From NCBI RefSeq assembly GCF_023703375.1, contig NZ_JAMQGO010000003.1:124001-188000 (forward strand): a stretch of DNA of 64,000 nucleotides, written 5' to 3'. The DNA comes from Lutimaribacter degradans. GTDB lineage: Bacteria; Pseudomonadota; Alphaproteobacteria; Rhodobacterales; Rhodobacteraceae. The position numbers and the translations under genes are program-made. This document shows positions 17,690 through 25,755 of this stretch, one piece after another (the stretch's first letter is position 1; the number at the start of each line of letters is the position of its first letter). The notes beneath the pieces were generated by a model that had not been told where the DNA came from, did no database searches, and was given only the letters and a program-made list of their open reading frames with translations.

Positions 17690-19072
17690 TTACGCCTCAA
17701 GCGTGCGGCGCAGCATTTCTATATCTTCGGCAATCTGCCCGTCTTGCACGCGCAGCTCGTCTATCCGTTTGACACCATGCATCACCGTGGTGTGGTCACG
17801 CCCGCCGAAACGGCGGCCTATCTCGGGCAGGCTGCGGCTGGTCAGTTGCTTGCACAGGAACATGGCCACCTGACGGGGGCGGGCAAAGCTGCGCACGCGC
17901 TTGGGTCCGACCAGGTCGGACAGGCGGATATTGTAATGCTCGGCCACCCGGCGCTGAATTTCCTCGATCGTGATCTTGCGTTCCGAGGCACGCAAGACAT
18001 CGGCCAGGCAATCCTGGGTCATGTCCAGGGTGATTTCGCAGCCCACAAGCGACGCAAAAGCAAATAGCCGCGTCAGCGCACCTTCGAGAACACGAACATT
18101 TGTGCTGATGCGATGGGCCAGGAATTCGAGCACACCATCCGCCAGAACCAGGTCGGGGTATTGGTTGCGGAACGTGTCGACCTTGGATTGCAGGATGCCT
18201 AGCCGAAGCTCGTAATCCGTGGGGTGCAGGTCGACCACCAGCCCGCATTGCAGGCGGCTTTTGATACGGTCCTCAAGATCCTTGATCTCGCCCGGCGCAC
18301 GGTCAGCCGAAATGATGATCTGCTTGTTGGCGTCAATCAGCGCATTGAAAGTGTGGAAGAATTCTTCCTGCGTACTGTCCTTGCCGGCAATGAACTGCAC
18401 GTCATCAACCATCAGAACATCGACCGCGCGGAACAGCTGCTTGAAATCCATCATGCGGCGATCGCGCAACGCCTGAACGAAACGATACATGAATTGCTCG
18501 GCCGACAAGTATACCACGTTCAGGTCGGGCTGGCGCGCCCTGAGTTCATGCGCGATGGCGTGCATCAGGTGCGTTTTACCCAACCCGACGCCACCATACA
18601 AAAACAGCGGATTGAAGGTGACAGGCCCGCCTTCGGCGACTCGCCTGGCCGCGGCGTGGGCCAGTTCGTTGGGCTTGCCGACCACGAAATTGTCAAAGGT
18701 GAATCGCGCATCCAGCGGGGCGCCCGGCAAAAGTTCGTTCTGTGCGGCAGGCGTGGGGGCGGCCTTTGCGGTCATGTCGGCACCATTAACCCGGCTTGCG
18801 GCTTGATGCCTCTCGGCGCGGGCAGGGTTATTGGTTGCGACCTGGAACTGCAGACGGCGCACATCCTCGCCGGCGCGGGTCAGTTGATGCAGTATCAGGT
18901 CACCGAAATTCTGCGAGACATAGTTGCCCATGAAGCTGGTCGGCACGTTGAACACCGCAACACCTTCGCGGATGTCCAGGAATTCGATCGGCTCAATCCA
19001 GTTGGTGAAGTTGTTCTGCCCAACACTGCCCAGCAAGTTCTTGCACACCTGACCCCATTGTTCCTGCGTCAT
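17690..19072 (-). CDS. dnaA: Chromosomal replication initiator DnaA
   Basis: Protein of 460 residues, the AAA+ initiator that binds DnaA boxes and melts the origin. Domain I starts MTQEQWGQVCKNLLG; the AAA+ domain has Walker A YGGVGLGKTHLM, Walker B VLMVDDVQF, and sensor regions; domain IV ends with the DNA-binding signature GGRDHTTVMHGVKRI. The start at 19072 was chosen by family alignment; the weak GGGGAAAAG before it is the only ribosome-binding candidate. No clear DnaA box is visible in the upstream gap. A hairpin terminator separates it from dnaN. Confidence 0.98.
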   Translation of the reverse strand: MTQEQWGQVCKNLLGSVGQNNFTNWIEPIEFLDIREGVAVFNVPTSFMGNYVSQNFGDLILHQLTRAGEDVRRLQFQVATNNPARAERHQAASRVNGADMTAKAAPTPAAQNELLPGAPLDARFTFDNFVVGKPNELAHAAARRVAEGGPVTFNPLFLYGGVGLGKTHLMHAIAHELRARQPDLNVVYLSAEQFMYRFVQALRDRRMMDFKQLFRAVDVLMVDDVQFIAGKDSTQEEFFHTFNALIDANKQIIISADRAPGEIKDLEDRIKSRLQCGLVVDLHPTDYELRLGILQSKVDTFRNQYPDLVLADGVLEFLAHRISTNVRVLEGALTRLFAFASLVGCEITLDMTQDCLADVLRASERKITIEEIQRRVAEHYNIRLSDLVGPKRVRSFARPRQVAMFLCKQLTSRSLPEIGRRFGGRDHTTVMHGVKRIDELRVQDGQIAEDIEMLRRTLEA

Positions 19073-19602
19073 CTTTTCCCCGTTTGCTCGCCGCTTATTC
19101 CAAAACGCACTGCGCCCCCACGGCTCGTCGCCCGTAGAATGCAAAAAATCACTACCCCGCTGACACTGCTCAGCTGGTCGCCACCCGTGTTCGGGTTGCA
19201 TTTATTGGTTCGGCAAGGATCACGTGCACGGAGTCCCTCCTCCGGGTTTACGCACGGTGATCATGCACCGAATATCTTGTCGGACGGGTTGGGCCGCAGA
19301 ACGCCCCTTGGAAAAACCATGCGCCGGCAACAAGGCGCGAGTTTTTTCCATATAACCGAACGCGCGCCTGTTCCGTGCGCTCGATTCTAACCTGTCCCCC
19401 CAAGGCGATGTGACTCGCAGGGTGGAAATTAGCAAGATGGCGAACAGCGCGGCAACTGTTCTTCACGCTTGACTCTATCTTTCACGAAAAAGAATCTTTC
19501 GCATTCGCAGAAGCGCATTGAATCCATTGATGTCATGAAAAAGGGCGCTGCATCACTGCAACGCCCCGAGCAAAATCATACTGGATCATGCTACGCCTTG
19601 TA
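19073..19602. other. 530-base gap between dnaA and rpsT with a GANTC cluster
   Basis: No gene is supported here. The dnaA promoter must lie in the left part, on the minus strand, but no convincing -35/-10 pair was seen. The right part (19383-19524) has five GANTC sites, at 19383, 19412, 19471, 19492 and 19520. GANTC is the target of the alphaproteobacterial cell-cycle methylase CcrM. No 9-base DnaA box close to TTATCCACA was found, so this is probably not oriC. The right end holds the rpsT terminator. Confidence 0.6.
19538..19566 (-). terminator. Intrinsic terminator after rpsT
   Basis: On the minus strand GGGCGTTGCA (19557-19566) pairs with TGCAGCGCCC (19543-19552) with one mismatch across a 4-base loop, and TTTTT follows (19538-19542). 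It lies 37 bases after the rpsT stop. Confidence 0.85.
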
Positions 19603-19866
19603 TCAGCCCAAAGCCTTAACCCGCGCCGCGAGTCGCGATATTTTACGGGATGCGGTGTTCTTGTGGAAAACACCCTTGCTGACGCCACGCATCAGTTCGG
19701 GCTGGCACGCCTGCAGCGCAGCTTGCGCGGCAACCTTGTCTCCCGAGGCGATCGCCTCTTCGGCCTTGCGCAGGTAGGTGCGGATGCGCGAACGGCGGGC
19801 TTTGTTTACGGCAGTGCGACGCTCGAGCTGGCGAGCGCGTTTTTTCGACTGGGGCGTATTTGCCAT
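19603..19866 (-). CDS. rpsT: 30S ribosomal protein S20
   Basis: Basic protein of 87 residues matching S20, which binds 16S rRNA early in 30S assembly. The N-terminus [17 protein letters not shown] and the block [19 protein letters not shown] are diagnostic, as is the late [19 protein letters not shown]. It is a single-gene unit: a terminator follows it and the next gene upstream ends with its own terminator. The 199-base region upstream contains a perfect inverted repeat that may be part of its leader. Confidence 0.98.
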   Translation of the reverse strand: MANTPQSKKRARQLERRTAVNKARRSRIRTYLRKAEEAIASGDKVAAQAALQACQPELMRGVSKGVFHKNTASRKISRLAARVKALG

Positions 19867-19923
19867 GATGTCTGACCTTTGTCTTTCGGGTTCGGTTCAA
19901 ATGTCTTGCACTATGCAAACCCG

Positions 19924-19947
19924 ATCCGGCAGGGCAGAAGGCCGGAT
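19924..19947 (-). promoter_or_regulatory. Inverted repeat in the rpsT upstream region
   Basis: Perfect 7-base inverted repeat ATCCGGC/GCCGGAT with a 10-base spacer, 58-81 bases before the rpsT start. It could be a leader hairpin or a protein site. Ribosomal protein genes are often autoregulated through leader structure, but no specific S20 element is recognised here. Confidence 0.35.
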
Positions 19948-20021
19948 AAAATTCGAGCCAGAGCGGGCTACACGCGCATTTATGGTCGTGGCCTATAGCG
20001 CAACATCGCGCGCTTGAAAAC

Positions 20022-20057
20022 CACAAAAGAAAACAGGGCCGCCATCGTGGCGGCCCC
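20022..20057 (-). terminator. Intrinsic terminator after the enoyl-CoA hydratase gene
   Basis: On the minus strand a perfect 9-base stem, GGGCCGCCA/TGGCGGCCC (20036-20044 with 20048-20056, 3-base loop), is followed by TGTTTTCTTTT. It starts 10 bases after the stop codon. Confidence 0.85.
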
Positions 20058-20065
20058 GTGTTGAA

Positions 20066-20842
20066 TTAACGGTCGCGGAATTGCGCGGTGCGCTTTTCCA
20101 GGAAAGCGGCCATGCCTTCCTTTTGATCTTCGGTCGCAAAAAGCGAATGGAAGACGCGGCGCTCGAACAACATGCCCTCGGACAGGGTCGTTTCGAACGA
20201 ACGGTTTACCGATTCCTTGACCGCCATCACCGTGATCATCGATTTCTCGGCAATCTTGCCAGCAGCCGCCAAGGTTTCCTTCATCAGTTCCTTGCAGGGC
20301 ACGATACGGCTGACCAGCCCGGCACGTTCGGCCTCTTCGGCATCCATGAAGCGCCCGGTCAGGTTCATGTCCATTGCCTTGGCCTTGCCAACGGCACGGG
20401 TCAGGCGCTGGGTACCGCCGATACCGGCCATGACACCAAGGTTGATCTCGGGCTGCCCGAACTTGGCGGTATCCGATGCGATGATGAAATCGCACATCAT
20501 CGCCAGCTCGCACCCGCCGCCCAGCGCATATCCCGACACCGCCGCGATGATCGGTTTGCGCACGCGGCAGATTGCATCGGTTTCGGCGGTAAACAGATCG
20601 CCTGCGAATACGTCGACAAAGCTTTTCTCGCTCATCATCTTGATGTCGGCGCCAGCGGCGAATGCCTTTTCGCTACCAGTCAAAACGATGCAGCGCACCT
20701 TATCGTTGTTTTGCGCCGCCGCCAACGCGTCCGAGAGCTCGCCCAGAAGCTGGTCGTTCAGGGCATTCATCGCGTCGGGACGGTTGAGTTTGATTAGGGC
20801 GACGTGGTCTTCTACTTCGACGATGATCGTCTCATAGGCCAT
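20066..20842 (-). CDS. Enoyl-CoA hydratase
   Basis: Protein of 258 residues of the crotonase family, which adds water to trans-2-enoyl-CoA in fatty-acid or amino-acid breakdown. Oxyanion-hole and catalytic regions are intact: [25 protein letters not shown]-like segment ([18 protein letters not shown]) and [18 protein letters not shown], which carry the two conserved glutamates of true hydratases. Length is standard. It is a monocistronic gene with its own terminator, between mutM and rpsT. The exact substrate chain length is not readable. Confidence 0.92.
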   Translation of the reverse strand: MAYETIIVEVEDHVALIKLNRPDAMNALNDQLLGELSDALAAAQNNDKVRCIVLTGSEKAFAAGADIKMMSEKSFVDVFAGDLFTAETDAICRVRKPIIAAVSGYALGGGCELAMMCDFIIASDTAKFGQPEINLGVMAGIGGTQRLTRAVGKAKAMDMNLTGRFMDAEEAERAGLVSRIVPCKELMKETLAAAGKIAEKSMITVMAVKESVNRSFETTLSEGMLFERRVFHSLFATEDQKEGMAAFLEKRTAQFRDR

Positions 20843-20906
20843 GAAGTTTGCTTTCGCTTGTTTCGATCAGGACGTAACGCTTACCAGTCTTGCGTCACGG
20901 TTCAAG

Positions 20907-21758
20907 CTATCTTTGGCAAGCAGGGCAGTAGAAACTGGACCGTCCGGATTGCACGATCCGCGCGATGGTGCCGCCGCAATCGGGCCTGCGACACGGCTGA
21001 CCTGCACGGCCATAAACATCGAACGCGTGCTGGAAATACCCCAGCTCACCATCCGCCTGGCGAAAGTCACGCAATGAAGATCCGCCCGCGGCGATGGCAT
21101 CGACCAGCACCTGCCGGATGATCGGCACCAGTGCGGCGACACGACGCGCCGAGATGCGCCCGGCCTTGCGACCGGGGTGAATGCCTGCACGGTAAAGTGC
21201 CTCACACACATAGATATTTCCCAGCCCGGCGACGATATGCTGATCGAGCAGCGCGGATTTTACCGGCGTGTTTCGGCCAGCGAACGCGGCGATCAGGTGC
21301 GGTTCGTTGAAGTCATTTCCCAGCGGTTCCGGCCCCAGCACGGAAAGCAACTTGTGCTGGTCGGCCGTGGCTGTCGGCAACAGGTCCATCGCGCCAAAAC
21401 GGCGCGGATCATTAAAGGTGATGCGTGCGCCATTCTCCATGTCCAACACCACGTGATCATGCTTTTCCAGCGCCGGGTGATCATGTACGAAAACCCCCAA
21501 GGGATCGCCCGAAATCAGCATCCGCCCCGACATTCCCAGGTGAATCAGCAGGGTTTCACCCGAATCGAGATCGGCCAGGATATACTTTGACCGCCGCCGC
21601 AGCGCCGCCACACGCCGCCCCGTCAGCCGCGCCGCCATGTCGGGCGGAAAGGGCCAGCGCAAATCGGGCCGGTTGACCTGCGCCCGGGCGATTACCTGGC
21701 CCTCCATAACGGGGGTCAGGCCGCGGCGCACGGTTTCCACCTCGGGCAGTTCGGGCAT
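20907..21758 (-). CDS. mutM: Formamidopyrimidine-DNA glycosylase (Fpg)
   Basis: Protein of 283 residues that excises 8-oxoguanine and formamidopyrimidines from DNA and nicks the backbone. The catalytic N-terminus [14 protein letters not shown] (Pro after Met as nucleophile, then Glu) is intact; the H2TH region [15 protein letters not shown] and the C-terminal zinc finger with C-x4-C and YCPACQR are present. AAAGGA precedes the ATG at 21758. The frame stays open upstream across ubiE, but that extension is antisense to a real gene. It diverges from ubiE. Confidence 0.96.
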   Translation of the reverse strand: MPELPEVETVRRGLTPVMEGQVIARAQVNRPDLRWPFPPDMAARLTGRRVAALRRRSKYILADLDSGETLLIHLGMSGRMLISGDPLGVFVHDHPALEKHDHVVLDMENGARITFNDPRRFGAMDLLPTATADQHKLLSVLGPEPLGNDFNEPHLIAAFAGRNTPVKSALLDQHIVAGLGNIYVCEALYRAGIHPGRKAGRISARRVAALVPIIRQVLVDAIAAGGSSLRDFRQADGELGYFQHAFDVYGRAGQPCRRPDCGGTIARIVQSGRSSFYCPACQR

Positions 21759-21790
21759 GGGCTGCGGTCCTTTCAAGACATAAGGGCGCA

Positions 21791-21818
21791 TTGCAGCGCC
21801 CAGCCAGCGCCCTATAAG
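21791..21818 (+). promoter_or_regulatory. Candidate promoter for ubiE
   Basis: TTGCAG (21791-21796), 16-base spacer, TATAAG (21813-21818), ending 31 bases before the ubiE ATG in the 90-base divergent gap with mutM. Confidence 0.5.
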
Positions 21819-21848
21819 AAAGGCAGAGAAAAAGGAACGGCAAGCCCC

Positions 21849-22601
21849 ATGAGCGACGAGCAACAGAAAACCACCCATTTCGGCTTTGAGGACATCCCCG
21901 AATCCGAAAAGGCGGGCCGCGTGCGTGGCGTGTTCGGTTCGGTCGCCTCGAAATATGACGTGATGAACGACGCGATGAGCATGGGCATCCACCGCATATG
22001 GAAAGATGCGATGATGGATTGGCTGGCCCCGCGCCCCGGCACGCGCCTGCTGGACGTGGCGGGCGGCACGGGTGATATCGCCTTTCGCTATCTCGCGCGG
22101 GCAGGCTACGCCCACGCCACGGTTCTTGACCTGACCGAACCCATGCTGATCGAAGGCCGCAAACGCGCCGAGGCCGAGCGCCTTTCCGACAGCCTCGATT
22201 GGGTGGTGGGCGACGCGATGGCCCTGCCCTTTCCCGACAACACCTTTGACACCTACACGATCAGCTTCGGTATACGAAACGTCACCCGGCCCCAAGAGGC
22301 CCTGAACGAGGCGTTTCGCGTGCTACGCCCCGGTGGCCGGTTGATGGTTCTCGAGTTCAGCCAGATCCCGAACGACCTTATGCAGAAGGTCTATGACCTG
22401 TATTCATTCAACATCATCCCCCGTCTTGGGCAGGCCATCGCCAATGATCGGGACAGTTACCAATACCTCGTGGAATCGATTCGCAAGTTTCCGGATCAGG
22501 AAACCTTTCTGGGCATGGTGCGCGCCGCAGGGTTCGAGAATGCAAAATATCGCAACCTGAGCATGGGCATCGCCTGCCTGCATTCTGGCTGGAAGCTCTG
22601 A
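21849..22601 (+). CDS. ubiE: Ubiquinone/menaquinone biosynthesis C-methyltransferase
   Basis: Protein of 250 residues. SAM-dependent methyltransferase that C-methylates the benzoquinol ring in ubiquinone synthesis. Motif [15 protein letters not shown] (about 67-80), the family signature [18 protein letters not shown] before it, and [16 protein letters not shown] later are characteristic of UbiE. AAAAAGGAACGG provides the ribosome-binding site. ubiB follows with a 1-base gap, so the pair works in the same pathway from one transcript. Confidence 0.97.
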   Translation: MSDEQQKTTHFGFEDIPESEKAGRVRGVFGSVASKYDVMNDAMSMGIHRIWKDAMMDWLAPRPGTRLLDVAGGTGDIAFRYLARAGYAHATVLDLTEPMLIEGRKRAEAERLSDSLDWVVGDAMALPFPDNTFDTYTISFGIRNVTRPQEALNEAFRVLRPGGRLMVLEFSQIPNDLMQKVYDLYSFNIIPRLGQAIANDRDSYQYLVESIRKFPDQETFLGMVRAAGFENAKYRNLSMGIACLHSGWKL

Positions 22602-22602
22602 T

Positions 22603-24138
22603 ATGCGCGGGCCCCACAACATCTGGCGGCTGATCCGCACTGGCGCCACGCTGGAACGCACCGAGGCCATGAAAGTCGTGCTCGACGCCTTCGACGCGCC
22701 GCGCAGCGTGCGAATCGTATTGCGCGCCATCGTCTGGCCATTTCGCTGGCTGGGCTACAAGGGTGACCCGTCCATGCCACCCGCCACCCGCGCGCTTACG
22801 GCACTGGGCCCGGCCTATATCAAGTTCGGGCAGGTGCTTTCGACCCGGCCCGACGTGGTGGGTGATGAACTGGCCAACCAGCTGCGCGTCTTGCAGGACA
22901 AGCTGCCGCCCTTTTCGCTGGCCGCGGCGCGCAAAAGCATCGAATCCGAGCTTGGTGAACCGGCCGATGACGTGTTCCTGGAGATCAGCGAACCCGTCGC
23001 GGCGGCTTCGATCGCGCAGGTGCACAAGGCGCGGCTGCGCGACACGGGCGAAGCGGTGGCCATCAAGGTGCTGCGCCCCGGCATCGAACGCGCTTTCCGA
23101 AAGGATATCGACGCGTTCTACTTGGCGGCCGATGTCATCGAATTTCTGGCCCCCTTTGCCCGCCGGTTGCGCCCCAACGATGTGATCGCCCATTTCGAAG
23201 GCGTTGTCATGGGAGAGTTGGATTTGCGGCTCGAGGCGTCCTCGGCAAGCGAGTTCGCGGCCAACACCACCAATGACGCTGGCTTTGCGCTGCCGGAAAT
23301 CAAGTGGCGGTTTTCAGGGCGGCGCGTGATGACGATGGGCTGGGCGGAGGGCGTGGCACTGGGCGACAACGCGGCACTGGACGCGGCAGGCCACAACCGT
23401 GCCGAACTGGGCGAACGGGTGCTGCAACTGTTCCTGAACCACGCGCTGCGCGACGGGTTTTTCCATGCGGACATGCACCAGGGTAACCTGAAGGTCGCGC
23501 CCGATGGTGACATCATCGCCTACGATTTCGGGATCATGGGCCATATCGACGAATATACCCGCCGCGTCTACGCCGAGATTCTCTATGGCTTTATCCGCAA
23601 GGATTACAAACGGGTGGCCGAGGTCCATTTCGAGGCGGGCTATGTGCCCGCCGATCGCGATGTGGATGAATTCGCCAGGGCCCTGCGCGCAGTGGGCGAA
23701 CCCATTTTCGGCCTGGACGCCACGAAGGTATCAATGGGTCGGCTGCTGAACTACCTGTTCGAGGTGACGGAAAGGTTCGGGATGGAAACACGGACCGAGC
23801 TGATCCTGCTGCAACGCACCATGGTCGTGGTCGAAGGGGTTGCGCGCTCGCTCAATCCCCAGATCAACATCTGGAAAGTGGCACAGCCCGTCGTGGAAAA
23901 CTATATCCGGCAATCCATTGGCCCCGCCGCGCTGGCGCGCGACCTGGGGAAAACGGCGATGGTCCTGGCGCGCTTTGGCCCGCGTTTGCCCGGCCTCGTG
24001 GAAGACGCATTGGTGCGTCAGGCCAGTGGAAAAGAAGCCCCCAGGACGCGCAGTGGCTGGGTCGTGTGGCTGGGTGTCGCTGTCGGTGCGCTTGGTGGCG
24101 CGGCCGGCACCGCGCTCATCCTGCACTTGATGGGTTAA
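22603..24138 (+). CDS. ubiB: Ubiquinone biosynthesis kinase-like protein UbiB
   Basis: Protein of 511 residues of the ADCK/ABC1 atypical kinase family, needed for ubiquinone synthesis. The family KxGQ motif AYIKFGQ lies at 71-77, the alanine-rich loop AAASIAQVH near 138, the VAIKVLRPGI lysine, the catalytic-loop FFHADMHQGNL and the metal-binding YDFGIMG. The C-terminus has a hydrophobic stretch (VVWLGVAVGALGGAAGTALI) that anchors it in the membrane. It is cotranscribed with ubiE. The stop overlaps the stop of the convergent gene at 24135. Confidence 0.95.
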   Translation: MRGPHNIWRLIRTGATLERTEAMKVVLDAFDAPRSVRIVLRAIVWPFRWLGYKGDPSMPPATRALTALGPAYIKFGQVLSTRPDVVGDELANQLRVLQDKLPPFSLAAARKSIESELGEPADDVFLEISEPVAAASIAQVHKARLRDTGEAVAIKVLRPGIERAFRKDIDAFYLAADVIEFLAPFARRLRPNDVIAHFEGVVMGELDLRLEASSASEFAANTTNDAGFALPEIKWRFSGRRVMTMGWAEGVALGDNAALDAAGHNRAELGERVLQLFLNHALRDGFFHADMHQGNLKVAPDGDIIAYDFGIMGHIDEYTRRVYAEILYGFIRKDYKRVAEVHFEAGYVPADRDVDEFARALRAVGEPIFGLDATKVSMGRLLNYLFEVTERFGMETRTELILLQRTMVVVEGVARSLNPQINIWKVAQPVVENYIRQSIGPAALARDLGKTAMVLARFGPRLPGLVEDALVRQASGKEAPRTRSGWVVWLGVAVGALGGAAGTALILHLMG

Positions 24139-25007
24139 GCCAGCGCACGCAGGGCCGATAACTCCAGCTCTTTTGCATGGCTGTTATCAGGTTCGCGTCG
24201 TTGCGCGCGCCATTGGCAATAGGCCGCCATGCGCCAGTGAAATGCCGGGGCCAATGCACGATACCGCGCCACGGTAGCCGGATCACCATAAGCCTGTAAA
24301 AATCTGTTCTCGTTCTCCCGGCCCAGCGGTTGGCCACCGTAAAGAAACCGCATCGCCGGCGACAGGCAAATTGCCAGGTCTTCGCAGCGATCCCCCACTG
24401 CGGGGCATTGCCAATCGATTAGGCATGACCCCTGCGCGGTGGCAAGAATGTTGGCGGGCACCGGGTCACCATGCAGAAATACCGGGTCAGCGGTTGCACC
24501 GACCGCGAGTTTTGGCCGAAACGCACGCAAACCCGCGTCATCTTCACATTGAGCCAAAATTTCATCGCCCTTCCGTAAAATTGCGGCGCTGCCGCTGGCA
24601 ACATGGCGCAAACCGGCCGGTGGCGCGATCCGGTGAAGATGGCGCAAAACCGCGCCAATTCCAGCCGGGTCAGACGACGAATGGCTGCCGGGCACATGCC
24701 GATATATGACACATGGTCCAGCGGCAGTTGCAACATGCGCAACAGGGTGTGGCGCCAACCCCGACCCGGCAAGATGCTGCAAGACCGCATATTCCGCCCT
24801 GTCATCGTTGGGGAAAAGCGGTGTCCCGGCCTGCTTGATGTAAAGCTTGACCACCAGCGGCGCCTGATCACTCTCGACACGCCAGATATGGTTCGTGCGC
24901 CCGCCCGGCATCGGCACCCAATGCGCACGCTCGGGCAGCAGGCCCGAAAGCGCAGCGTCCGACGCGATGCGTGGAAGGCGCTGCGATTGGAAATAAGCCG
25001 TCATCAT
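24135..25007 (-). CDS. APH/choline-kinase-family phosphotransferase
   Basis: Protein of 290 residues with a eukaryotic-like kinase fold of the aminoglycoside-phosphotransferase type. A nucleotide-binding N-lobe with VVKLYIKQ carries the likely ATP-binding lysine; the catalytic loop is FLHGDPVPANIL and the metal-binding motif is LIDWQCPAVGD. The usual substrate range of this family is wide (aminoglycosides, choline, sugars, homoserine), so the substrate is not known. It is convergent with ubiB and upstream of flgD on the same strand with a 69-base gap. It need not be flagellar, and nothing points to drug resistance. Confidence 0.72.
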   Translation of the reverse strand: MMTAYFQSQRLPRIASDAALSGLLPERAHWVPMPGGRTNHIWRVESDQAPLVVKLYIKQAGTPLFPNDDRAEYAVLQHLAGSGLAPHPVAHVATAAGPCVIYRHVPGSHSSSDPAGIGAVLRHLHRIAPPAGLRHVASGSAAILRKGDEILAQCEDDAGLRAFRPKLAVGATADPVFLHGDPVPANILATAQGSCLIDWQCPAVGDRCEDLAICLSPAMRFLYGGQPLGRENENRFLQAYGDPATVARYRALAPAFHWRMAAYCQWRAQRREPDNSHAKELELSALRALA

Positions 25008-25076
25008 GTTCCAGCACCTGGGTCCCGTTCAGCACGGACATCCTAGGGGGCCGTTCAGGCGCAAACAACCGCGGGC

Positions 25077-25745
25077 TCAGGCTTGGCGCAACCCGGTAAC
25101 GGCGCTTGCCGGCACGGTATCACCGCTTTCGGTCAGCAATTCCAGTCCTCGGGGCGTGCTTTGCACCTCGACAACGCGGGTATAAATCTCGGCGTCTGAA
25201 ACATCGATTACCGTGCCATCCTCGGCCCGGCTTTCAATCTCAAAACGGTATGCGCCATGCAGTGCGCTTCCGCCACCAACCAGGTGTCCATCCCAGGTCA
25301 AGCGCCCGCCACTGCCTTCGACACCTGTGCGCGTGATCTCGTTGCCGCCGCTGTCGCGGACCACTAGGTCGGCTTGAACGGCGCCCGGCGCCGGCTCGGC
25401 CCATATCGCGACCGGCTCACCATCGAAACTCGCGCTACCGGCCACACGGATATCCATGCCGACCCAATTGGCGATCTGCGATATGTTGCCACTTGATTGG
25501 CCCACGAGAGTGGCCAAGAGATCGTTTGTCAGCACCTGTTGTTCTACTGACGAAAAGGTCGCCAACTGCACCGCGTATTCCGAGCTTTCGACTGGGTTCA
25601 AGGGGTCCTGATTCTGCATCTGCACGGTCAGCATTTTCAGGAAAGTCTCGAAATCCGAGCTTAAAGTGGCCTGCGCCTGCACGGACGTGGCTTGCGTCGC
25701 CGCAGTTTGGGAAAAGGCCGGTTGAATGGTGTTGAAGTCGGTCAT
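25077..25745 (-). CDS. flgD: Flagellar hook capping protein FlgD
   Basis: Protein of 222 residues. FlgD forms the cap under which hook subunits assemble. The N-terminal export/cap signature FLKMLTVQMQNQDPLNPVES (about 34-53), followed by YAVQLATFSSVEQQ, is diagnostic, and the C-terminal half has the FlgD Ig-like/tudor pattern (LTWDGHLVGGGSALHGAYRF). The start at 25745 follows GAGG; longer frames upstream belong to the fliK region. It is second in a two-gene unit with fliK, 10 bases apart. Confidence 0.95.
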   Translation of the reverse strand: MTDFNTIQPAFSQTAATQATSVQAQATLSSDFETFLKMLTVQMQNQDPLNPVESSEYAVQLATFSSVEQQVLTNDLLATLVGQSSGNISQIANWVGMDIRVAGSASFDGEPVAIWAEPAPGAVQADLVVRDSGGNEITRTGVEGSGGRLTWDGHLVGGGSALHGAYRFEIESRAEDGTVIDVSDAEIYTRVVEVQSTPRGLELLTESGDTVPASAVTGLRQA

Positions 25746-25755
25746 ATCGGGCTCC

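Noticed and set aside
19073-19602. Chromosomal origin next to dnaA
   Set aside because: No cluster of TTATNCACA-type boxes and no AT-rich unwinding tract; in alphaproteobacteria oriC is commonly not beside dnaA. Kept only as a gap with GANTC sites.
20907-22295. mutM as a 462-residue fusion protein
   Set aside because: The extra N-terminal part is antisense to ubiE; Fpg needs Pro directly after the start Met, which is found at 21758.
24135-25007. Aminoglycoside resistance gene
   Set aside because: The kinase family is broad, the gene sits in core chromosome, and nothing points to resistance.
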